DNA from: an uncultured Bacilli bacterium
GTDB taxonomy: Bacteria > Bacillota_I > Bacilli_A > RF39 > UBA660
Reading direction: 5' to 3'
NCBI GenBank assembly: GCA_947587115.1
Contig: CANPXY010000067.1
Location: 1-6,090 of the forward strand
DNA length: 6,090 bases
Position numbers and translations under genes: made by a program. A model generated the notes under the pieces. It did not search any database, was not told the origin of the DNA, and saw nothing but the letters and a program-made list of their open reading frames with translations. Shown one piece after another: positions 1-5,395 of this stretch; within the stretch, counting starts at the first letter, position 1; every line of letters begins with the position of its first letter.

Positions 1-87
1 TATATAAAAAAAAGAAAATCAAATTTGTTATAATTTTAACTTTCTTTCCTTTTTCCCCCAAAACTCTTTACACTAACCATTTCATAA

Positions 88-431
88 TGGTGGAGCTGAG
101 GAGAATCGAACTCCTGTCCGAAAACTGCGCAGCATAGACATCTACAAGTTTAGTCAACTAGTAAATTTAGTTGATTCAAAAAGTAGTTGACAACCAAATG
201 AACCAACGATCCTAGTAAAATTCATTCCAATCCCTAGGAAAAACTAGAATATACTCTGCTTAAATGAACCCTATTAGTCTCCTGCAGAGAAAGAGCCTAT
301 AGAGCGCTCTGCTTATTTAATTATGCAAAAGCTAATTGATTTCTGTTTCCAGTTATTGTTGTTTGCTCGTAACGTGAGCCTTCGACTTGCCATCTATACA
401 AAACAATTCCCGTCGAAACCATGTCAGCCCC
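88..431 (-). ncRNA. ssrA: tmRNA (transfer-messenger RNA, one-piece)
   Basis: This RNA rescues ribosomes stalled on broken mRNA: it enters as an alanyl-tRNA mimic with SmpB and then templates a degradation tag. On the minus strand the 5' end reads GGGGCTGACATGGTTTCGAC and the 3' end ...GTTCGATTCTCC-TCAGCTCCACCA. The ends pair as a 7-bp acceptor stem (GGGGCUG with CAGCUCC) containing the G3-U wobble that specifies alanine charging, and CCA is encoded (88-90). GTATAGA near the 5' end pairs with TCTATGC near the 3' end, forming helix H2. GCAGAG (312-307) and CTCTGC (289-284) form the helix just after the tag. TCAACTA/TAGTTGA (174-168 with 160-154) forms another hairpin in the pseudoknot region. 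The length of about 344 nt is normal for a one-piece tmRNA. The 5' end is placed from the acceptor pairing, so the primary transcript probably starts a few bases upstream and is trimmed by RNase P. Confidence 0.97.
321..350 (-). other. tmRNA tag-peptide reading frame, (A)GNRNQLAFA
   Basis: This is the messenger part of ssrA: nine sense codons, GGA AAC AGA AAT CAA TTA GCT TTT GCA, then TAA. The frame was chosen because it ends in a hydrophobic LAFA and because the bases before the resume codon (AATAACT then GGA) match the B. subtilis tmRNA context as I recall it (ATAACT then GGC). The first alanine of the tag comes from the charged tmRNA, giving AGNRNQLAFA. The LAFA end replaces the ALAA or AVAA of most Firmicutes and resembles the AFA ends of Mycoplasma tags. 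The stop codon is followed by the first post-tag helix at 312-284, as expected. The resume codon itself is inferred by homology. Confidence 0.85.
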
Positions 432-439
432 ATGAACTG

Positions 440-468
440 ATTATATCAAAAAATGATTGTTCTTTCAA
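440..468 (-). promoter_or_regulatory. sigma-A-type promoter of ssrA
   Basis: The minus strand reads TTGAAA (468-463), a 17-nt spacer, then TATAAT (445-440). The -35 matches the consensus at five of six positions, and the spacing and -10 are perfect. The mature tmRNA 5' end follows 8 nt after the -10 box, so transcription probably starts only a few bases before it. The -35 box lies 10 nt past the stop codon of the upstream kinase-like gene, so ssrA can be expressed independently of that gene. Confidence 0.92.
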
Positions 469-478
469 CAACAACTTC

Positions 479-1210
479 CTAACGTTTACTTAAGACTTTA
501 GCGCCTTCTGCAAGCGTCTTTACTTTTCTACCAGCAATTTCACTTAAACGATTCTGAATTAAATCCACATATTCCAAAGATGTAATACTACCTTTATGTA
601 ACTTGCTATTACAAGGAGCTAAAAAATACTTATCGTGATCATTAAATAAAGAAAGGCCAAGAGACTTTGCCAACAGATCTTCCCACAACTCATAAAAAGC
701 GAACAGATTCATATCGATACATTCTTGAATAGAAAAAGAGGGATAATGATGAAAGGCATCAACATCGATAAAATGGAAATGATCATTGTATACAACATTA
801 CACAAACCCAAGTCTTCTTGTACAATCTTAGACTCTGAGAGAAGCCTCGCACTTGCTTCACTTTGGGCAATCAATCGCTTCAATAGAGAAAAGGATTTAT
901 GATACGGTTCTTCATCTAAATCTTTGCCCAAAATAACGGGCTTGACATAACCACGTAGACTTCCCCGCACAAGAATCGCTTGCTGTGGAAAAGAGTAATC
1001 TAGTACATCCATTGCCATAAAATAATTGAACTTAGCCCGTCCTTTTTTTCCACAATAATCGATCGGATCTGGTTCAGAAAAAATTTTAACGGCTTTATCT
1101 CCCCATTGATAAACCGCGCCCGTACTTCCGACACCTAAAAGTGGTAAAAGTTCAAAAATTACCAATGCTTCTTCACATGAAAGATCGATACAATCCTTTT
1201 CCATTTTCAT
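479..1210 (-). CDS. small protein-kinase-fold protein of unknown role
   Basis: I do not recognise a named family, but the layout is that of a minimal protein-kinase-like fold. In the numbering of the longer 246-residue frame, a glycine-rich loop GVGSTGAVY (residues 29-37) is followed by AVKIF with K45, the likely ATP-binding lysine. VQEDLGLCNVVYND then supplies D136 and N141 in catalytic-loop positions, and FIDVDAF supplies D152 as the counterpart of the DFG aspartate. The residues needed for ATP and metal binding are therefore present, although the HRD and DFG motifs are not canonical and substrate segments are short. No membrane segment or signal peptide is seen. Three in-frame ATGs occur at 1219, 1210 and 1204. 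I chose 1210 because a G run (1224-1220) lies 9 nt upstream of it but directly abuts the ATG at 1219; the longer form remains possible. The gene sits between smpB and ssrA with its own promoter. It could act on a protein or on a small molecule; the substrate cannot be told from sequence. Confidence 0.82.
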   Translation of the reverse strand: MKMEKDCIDLSCEEALVIFELLPLLGVGSTGAVYQWGDKAVKIFSEPDPIDYCGKKGRAKFNYFMAMDVLDYSFPQQAILVRGSLRGYVKPVILGKDLDEEPYHKSFSLLKRLIAQSEASARLLSESKIVQEDLGLCNVVYNDHFHFIDVDAFHHYPSFSIQECIDMNLFAFYELWEDLLAKSLGLSLFNDHDKYFLAPCNSKLHKGSITSLEYVDLIQNRLSEIAGRKVKTLAEGAKVLSKR

Positions 1211-1236
1211 ATACGCCATCCCCCAAAGTAGAACCT

Positions 1237-1265
1237 ATTATACCACATTCCACATCGAAAGGCAA
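1237..1265 (-). promoter_or_regulatory. extended -10 promoter of the kinase-like gene
   Basis: The minus strand carries TTGCCT (1265-1260), a 17-nt spacer and a perfect TATAAT (1242-1237). The -10 is preceded by TGG, giving the extended TGnTATAAT form. The -35 matches the consensus at only four of six positions, which the extended -10 can compensate. The promoter starts just after the smpB terminator, so the kinase-like gene appears to be a separate transcription unit. Confidence 0.8.
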
Positions 1266-1290
1266 CAAAAAAGCATCAGTAACGATGCTT
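1266..1290 (-). terminator. intrinsic terminator at the end of smpB
   Basis: On the minus strand AAGCATC (1290-1284) and GATGCTT (1277-1271) form a perfect 7-bp stem around a 6-nt loop GTTACT, and the RNA runs into a U tract at its base. The last four smpB codons and the TGA stop (1278-1276) lie inside the hairpin. The stem is short and only moderately GC-rich, so termination may be incomplete. Confidence 0.82.
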
Positions 1291-1716
1291 AAGATCCTTT
1301 TCAACTTCACGTTTTAAATCGCGTTCTTTAATCGTTTCACGTTTATCAAAATTTTTCTTACCCTTGCATAACCCTAATAACACTTTGGCTCGATTCTTAG
1401 AAAAATAAAGTTTCAAAGGCACAAGAGTATAACCTTGCAACTGAATTTTTTCATCCAATTTTAAAATCTCTTTTTTATGTAACAATAACTTGCGTGTTCT
1501 GGTCTCCTGATGATTGAAAATATTCCCTTCATGGTAAGGAGCAACAAACATATTGAGAAGAAAAACTTCTCGTCCTTTGATGATCGCATAACTATCCTTA
1601 ATATTACAACTGCCATTACGAATAGATTTGATCTCTGTTCCCGTCAAAGCAATTCCGCATTCGATTTCCTCTTCGATAAAATAATCATGTCGCGCTCTTC
1701 GATTGACAATTTCCAT
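1276..1716 (-). CDS. smpB: SsrA-binding protein SmpB
   Basis: SmpB is the obligatory tmRNA partner: it binds the tRNA-like domain, delivers alanyl-tmRNA to stalled ribosomes and mimics the missing codon-anticodon helix. The 146 residues carry family hallmarks in order: NRRARHDYFI (5-14), GIALTGTEIKSIR (21-33), KDSYA (40-44), APYHEGN (59-65), RTRKLLLHKKEI (73-84) and TLVPLKLYF (97-105). The C-terminal tail has DKRET (124-128) followed by alternating basic and acidic residues, the part known to form a helix in the mRNA channel. Length is close to the family norm of about 150-160. ATG 1716 is supported by AGGTGA (1726-1721) 4 nt upstream, directly after the stop codon of the CapA-like gene, so the two are probably co-transcribed and perhaps translationally coupled. 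Its partner ssrA lies downstream, separated by one gene. Confidence 0.97.
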   Translation of the reverse strand: MEIVNRRARHDYFIEEEIECGIALTGTEIKSIRNGSCNIKDSYAIIKGREVFLLNMFVAPYHEGNIFNHQETRTRKLLLHKKEILKLDEKIQLQGYTLVPLKLYFSKNRAKVLLGLCKGKKNFDKRETIKERDLKREVEKDLKHRY

Positions 1717-1726
1717 AATCTCACCT

Positions 1727-2908
1727 CTATTCTAAAGAAGCCATTTGAATCTGATCACTCATACTAGTGACAACTCCTTTATATTTTTCATAATAACTCT
1801 TGTAGTTTGGCAATAATTCATCATTTAAACTAGTATATGGATACACTTTAAAATTACGTTTCCCCCAAGGAGAAGAATGCGTATATACAAGCTCTGCCTT
1901 TGGATTTTCAAGGGTGATGGTCACAATACCCTCTTCCTCTACTTTCTTGATCGTCACAGATGCCATCAATCCAGTAAGTCGCTCTACCCCTTCCTGATCA
2001 GAAATCAAATTACCTAAAGAGTAGATGACCATCGTTTTGCCAATAAAAGTAATCGGCTCAACAACATGGGGATGAGCCCCTATAATGATATCAACGCCAA
2101 GACTTGCCAAATAATTGGCAATCTCTTCCTGGGCAGAAGAGACTCCTAAAGAATATTCCGTACCCCAGTGCATCGCTACCATCACTACATCTACTTGATC
2201 ACGTACACGCTCAATATCGGCTTTGGCAAGTTCTGGAGAATATTCATTGTTCAAATACTCTTTCCCACTTGGGGTGCTTAAACCATTATTCCAAGTCGTA
2301 TAAGATAGAAAGGAATAAGTAATCCCGTTGATTTCCTTAATAATTGGCGTATCCCGCTCTTCAAAAGATAAGTAACTTCCTGCCGCATAGGCATCTTTAC
2401 TCTTCCAATAATTGACAGAGTTAATGATCGCCTCTTCTCCTCTGTCCATTGTATGGTTGCTAGCCAAACTGACAAGATTAAACCCAGCATCCAAGAACGC
2501 ATCTCCTACTTCTTGTGGCGAATTAAATCTTGGATAATTAGAAAGACCTAAACTAGTTCCACCTAAGATCGTCTCTTGATTATAATAAGCTAAATCATAA
2601 GGCTCAACAATCGGTTTGATCTCACTCAACATTGGCCGAAAATCATAGCCACCTTCAGCAGTTTTTGCATCATTATAGACGCTGTTATGGATTAAAGCAT
2701 CACCAACCATGATTAAGGACGCCTGCGTTTCAACACGCTTGGGCTCCTCTGGAACTTGTTCAATTTCCTCTGCCGGCTTCTTTGTAGTAGGTTTATTAAA
2801 ATCGATGTTCATAACAGAAACCGTAATGCCAGCAGCAATTAACAAAAGTCCCAAAAACAAGAAGATAACCTTTGCTTTCTTTTTCATCTTACGTCTCTTT
2901 TTTGCCAT
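1727..2908 (-). CDS. CapA/PgsA-family membrane-anchored metallophosphatase-like protein
   Basis: This protein belongs to the bacterial capsule-synthesis (PGA_cap) branch of the calcineurin-like metallophosphoesterases, whose known members CapA/PgsA take part in poly-gamma-glutamate production; many relatives have no defined substrate. A very basic N-terminus (residues 2-13) is followed by one hydrophobic segment (about 14-33) and a Pro/Lys/Glu-rich linker (39-61), suggesting a signal anchor with the catalytic domain outside the cell. Motifs in order are VGD with D70 and H74, NQE (110-112), SNHTMDRG (N151, H152, D155), MHWGTEY (H247), GAHPHVVEP (H279, H281) and SLGN (297-300). Together these form the expected metal site, so activity is likely. 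The 393-residue length is normal for the family. AGGAG (2922-2918) lies 9 nt before the ATG. The gene starts 32 nt after rnr and ends 10 nt before smpB. No capB or capC homologue is in the window, so a capsule role is not shown. Confidence 0.93.
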   Translation of the reverse strand: MAKKRRKMKKKAKVIFLFLGLLLIAAGITVSVMNIDFNKPTTKKPAEEIEQVPEEPKRVETQASLIMVGDALIHNSVYNDAKTAEGGYDFRPMLSEIKPIVEPYDLAYYNQETILGGTSLGLSNYPRFNSPQEVGDAFLDAGFNLVSLASNHTMDRGEEAIINSVNYWKSKDAYAAGSYLSFEERDTPIIKEINGITYSFLSYTTWNNGLSTPSGKEYLNNEYSPELAKADIERVRDQVDVVMVAMHWGTEYSLGVSSAQEEIANYLASLGVDIIIGAHPHVVEPITFIGKTMVIYSLGNLISDQEGVERLTGLMASVTIKKVEEEGIVTITLENPKAELVYTHSSPWGKRNFKVYPYTSLNDELLPNYKSYYEKYKGVVTSMSDQIQMASLE

Positions 2909-2940
2909 GTACTACCACTCCTACTACTTCATAAACTATA

Positions 2941-5046
2941 CTACAATTTTTCAACAATTGCAAAATCGATTGTTTTTTCTTCTTTGGACGCACGTATAAC
3001 TTTTACCTTTACAACATCCCCAATTCGATAAACCATATGACTCTTTTCACCAGTCAAAGTCATCGTCTCTTCATCATAATGGAAAAAGTCATCCATATCC
3101 CGAAGAGGTACCAATCCTTCAATTAGATTATCTAACTGAATAAACATTCCAAAACTCATGATACTAGAGATCATACCACGATATTCTTCCCCAATATGTT
3201 CTTCCATATATTCGGCCATCTTCATATCGTCGACTTCTCTTTCACATTCGATCGATGCACGTTCTTTGGCAGAAGAATGTTCCGTGACATAGAGCAATTT
3301 TTCTTCCCAATGAGCAATCGTCTTACTACTCATGTCGTGATCAAACAAATAGGTGTGCAACAGACGATGAACCGTCGTATCGGGATAACGGCGAATTGGT
3401 GAAGTAAAGTGTGTATAACAATCACTGGCAAGACCATAGTGCCCTAAATTTTGAGGCAGATAAACAGCCTTCTGCATATTGCGGAGCAACAGACTGGAAA
3501 GAATAGCAAATTCTTTTTTATCATGTAAAAACTCTAACAGACGCTGAAGTGTCTTAGGCCTCGTATCTTTAAAGTCCCCTGTCACTTGGTAACCAAGCGT
3601 ACCAAGAAAAGCTAAGAAATTACGAATCTTCTCTTCTTTTGGATATTCATGAACACGATATACAAAAGGAAGTTCCATAAAAAAGATATGACGCGCTACA
3701 CATTCGTTGGCCGCAATCATGAAGTCCTCGATCAACTTTTCTCCAACGCCACGATTGCGCAAGACCACTTCTGTCGGTTTCCCAGTTTCGTCAACCAAGA
3801 TCTTAGCTTCATCGACATCAAAGTCCAATGCTCCTCTTTGATGCCTCATTTTACGCAAGATTTCTGATAGTTCCTGCATCAAGTGCAATGTGCTTGCATA
3901 AGGTTCATACCCTTCCGGAATGACATTTTCCTCGAGAATTTGATTGACCTTTTTATAAGTCATTTGAATACGAGATTTAATAACACTCTCAAAAATATCA
4001 TAGTCGACTACTTTTCCTGTGTCATCGATCTCCATGACACAAGAAATAGCCAATCGATCTACATTGGGATTTAAAGAGCAAATACCATTCGATAATTGAT
4101 GAGGAAGCATCGGAATAACGCGATCTACTAAATAGACGCTTGTCCCGCGATCCATTGCTTCATCATCTAGAGCGGTTCCTTCTTTGACATAATAACTGAC
4201 GTCAGCAATATGAACACCCAATTTATAATTGCCATTTTCTAACTTTTCAAGCGAAATAGCATCATCGATGTCTTTGGTATCATCTCCATCGATCGTAAAG
4301 ATCATATCATTACGCAAATCACGACGTCCTTTAAAATCTTCCTCACGAACCTCTTCAGGAATATCCAAAAGTTCCGCTTGAACATCATCCGGAAATTGAT
4401 CGTTGATATTATATTTATAGACAATCGATAATATATCGACCCCCGGATCGTTCTTATGACCTAAAATCTTAAGAACTTCTCCCTGATATCGGTTCTTACC
4501 CAAACTATGAACAATCTTTACTAAAACTTTATGGCCATCCACAGCTCCCAAATTCTTTTTCTTAGGAATCTCAATATCCAGTTTCAATTTTGTATCATCC
4601 AATTTAATATGGCCAATCTCATTTTGAAAATAAATTTCTCCAACAAATGTGGAAAGTTCCCGTTTTAAAATTTTTACGATGCGGCCTTCGATACGGTTAA
4701 CATCCTTCTTGCTGATCACTTCAACCAATACCACGTCATCATGAATCGCTCCATTCATATTTTCCTGAGCAATATAGATATCTTCATTTTCCCCTTCGAT
4801 GTCGACAAAACCGAAACCTTTTTTGTTGGCACGCATAATTCCTTTTTTCAAATGACTATCTTCAAGGAGCATATATTTATCTTTGTGGGAATGATAGACC
4901 ATAGCCGTTTTTTCAAGTTCATTTAAAGCAACAGCCAAGAGACGTAAATCTTCTGGAGTAGAAGTCCCTAGAAGATCAGCGATTTCAATTAGCGTTAGAG
5001 CATGATCTTGCCCTTTTAATAATTCTAGTATTTGATCCTTTATCAT
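2941..5046 (-). CDS. rnr: ribonuclease R (3'-5' exoribonuclease, RNB family)
   Basis: RNase R degrades structured RNA processively from the 3' end and, in bacteria where this was studied, removes non-stop mRNA during trans-translation. The 701 residues contain an N-terminal winged-helix segment (about 1-65), a cold-shock domain starting near KKGFGFV (75-81), a second cold-shock domain (about 133-205), the RNB domain (about 240-565) and a C-terminal S1 domain (about 621-699, with SFGMFIQL). The catalytic motif IDGDDTKDIDDA gives metal ligands D253, D259, D261 and D262, and HFTSPIRRYPD (546-556) is the second RNB signature. The protein ends two residues after the S1 fold, without the Lys/Arg-rich tail seen in E. 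coli RNase R. ATG 5046 has AGGTGA (5056-5051) 4 nt upstream. The gene follows the secG terminator and heads the run rnr - CapA-like - smpB. RNase II is an alternative name, but the winged-helix N-terminus and the neighbours favour RNase R. Confidence 0.97.
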   Translation of the reverse strand: MIKDQILELLKGQDHALTLIEIADLLGTSTPEDLRLLAVALNELEKTAMVYHSHKDKYMLLEDSHLKKGIMRANKKGFGFVDIEGENEDIYIAQENMNGAIHDDVVLVEVISKKDVNRIEGRIVKILKRELSTFVGEIYFQNEIGHIKLDDTKLKLDIEIPKKKNLGAVDGHKVLVKIVHSLGKNRYQGEVLKILGHKNDPGVDILSIVYKYNINDQFPDDVQAELLDIPEEVREEDFKGRRDLRNDMIFTIDGDDTKDIDDAISLEKLENGNYKLGVHIADVSYYVKEGTALDDEAMDRGTSVYLVDRVIPMLPHQLSNGICSLNPNVDRLAISCVMEIDDTGKVVDYDIFESVIKSRIQMTYKKVNQILEENVIPEGYEPYASTLHLMQELSEILRKMRHQRGALDFDVDEAKILVDETGKPTEVVLRNRGVGEKLIEDFMIAANECVARHIFFMELPFVYRVHEYPKEEKIRNFLAFLGTLGYQVTGDFKDTRPKTLQRLLEFLHDKKEFAILSSLLLRNMQKAVYLPQNLGHYGLASDCYTHFTSPIRRYPDTTVHRLLHTYLFDHDMSSKTIAHWEEKLLYVTEHSSAKERASIECEREVDDMKMAEYMEEHIGEEYRGMISSIMSFGMFIQLDNLIEGLVPLRDMDDFFHYDEETMTLTGEKSHMVYRIGDVVKVKVIRASKEEKTIDFAIVEKL

Positions 5047-5065
5047 ACTTTCACCTTCTATTATT

Positions 5066-5071
5066 ATTATA
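5066..5071 (-). promoter_or_regulatory. possible -10 box upstream of rnr
   Basis: A perfect TATAAT lies at 5071-5066, 19 nt before the rnr start codon and at the distal edge of the U tract of the secG terminator. No acceptable -35 box is found 16-18 nt upstream, where the terminator stem sits, and there is no TGn extension. It may be a weak promoter or a chance match in AT-rich DNA. Without it, rnr would depend on readthrough from secG. Confidence 0.3.
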
Positions 5072-5098
5072 AAAGAAAAAGGGCTAAAATCATAGCCC
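5071..5098 (-). terminator. intrinsic terminator after secG
   Basis: The minus strand forms GGGCTA (5098-5093) paired with TAGCCC (5086-5081) around the 6-nt loop TGATTT, followed by TTTTTCTTTT. The stem begins 5 nt after the secG stop codon. The GC-rich 6-bp stem and the T run make this the best terminator in the window. Confidence 0.88.
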
Positions 5099-5103
5099 CG
5101 AAA

Positions 5104-5319
5104 TTACATAAATGACATTACAACACAGATGACAAAGAACACAAGTCCAAGTGTCATCGTAATACGACTGATTGCAAGTTCACTTCCACGCTCTTTACGA
5201 TTGCTGAACAAATCAGAGTTTCCACCGCTGATAATCTGTGATGCACTTTCAGCCTTACCACTTTGTAACAAAACGATGACGATTAACAAAATTGATACGA
5301 TTAATAATACTGTCTGCAT
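5104..5319 (-). CDS. secG: preprotein translocase subunit SecG
   Basis: SecG is the small non-essential partner of SecY and SecE in the membrane channel for protein export, where it aids the SecA-driven step. The 71 residues form two membrane segments (about 2-19 and 52-70) joined by a cytoplasmic loop. The loop carries the family signature LLQSGKAES (17-25), then the GG turn near 32-33, FSNRKERGSELAISRIT (38-54) and the start of the second helix. Length matches Firmicute SecG (about 70-80). The ATG has a perfect AGGAGG (5330-5325) 5 nt upstream. It lies 76 nt downstream of eno, a usual neighbour in Firmicutes, and is followed by a strong terminator. No clear promoter is visible in the eno-secG gap. 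Confidence 0.95.
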   Translation of the reverse strand: MQTVLLIVSILLIVIVLLQSGKAESASQIISGGNSDLFSNRKERGSELAISRITMTLGLVFFVICVVMSFM

Positions 5320-5324
5320 AATAT

Positions 5325-5330
5325 CCTCCT
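5325..5330 (-). promoter_or_regulatory. consensus Shine-Dalgarno of secG
   Basis: AGGAGG lies 5 nt before the secG ATG. It is the only full-consensus site in the window and fixes the start of this short gene. Confidence 0.85.
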
Positions 5331-5395
5331 CACACGTAACAATAATGTACCATAATTTCAGAAATAATAACGCGTTTTATTTGATATGTTTTATA

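Noticed and set aside
1..87. Expected terminator of ssrA downstream of the tmRNA.
   Set aside because: The minus strand has a T run near 12-4 but only AT-only 4-bp pairings before it, with no GC-containing stem. The real terminator may lie to the left of the window.
313..366. Alternative tag frame starting GCA and reading ANNNNW..., which resembles the start of lactobacillus-type tags.
   Set aside because: It ends in CIIK, which no known protease tag resembles, and does not fit the resume context. The frame giving GNRNQLAFA matches both the upstream TAACT-GG context and the hydrophobic tag end.
1510..1767. Plus-strand open frame of 85 codons, and similar plus-strand frames within rnr, the CapA-like gene, secG and eno.
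   Set aside because: They lie antisense to well-supported genes, have no family motifs and no convincing ribosome sites, so they are shadows of the real coding strand.
2278..2502. Second minus-strand frame of 74 codons inside the CapA-like gene.
   Set aside because: It overlaps the conserved metal-site region in another frame and shows no recognisable protein features.
5340..5395. Terminator or promoter in the eno-secG gap, including an inverted repeat around ACGCGT and a TGGTACATT box.
   Set aside because: The repeat gives only a weak AT stem of about 5 bp without a T run, and the TACATT box (four of six matches, TG-extended) has no -35.
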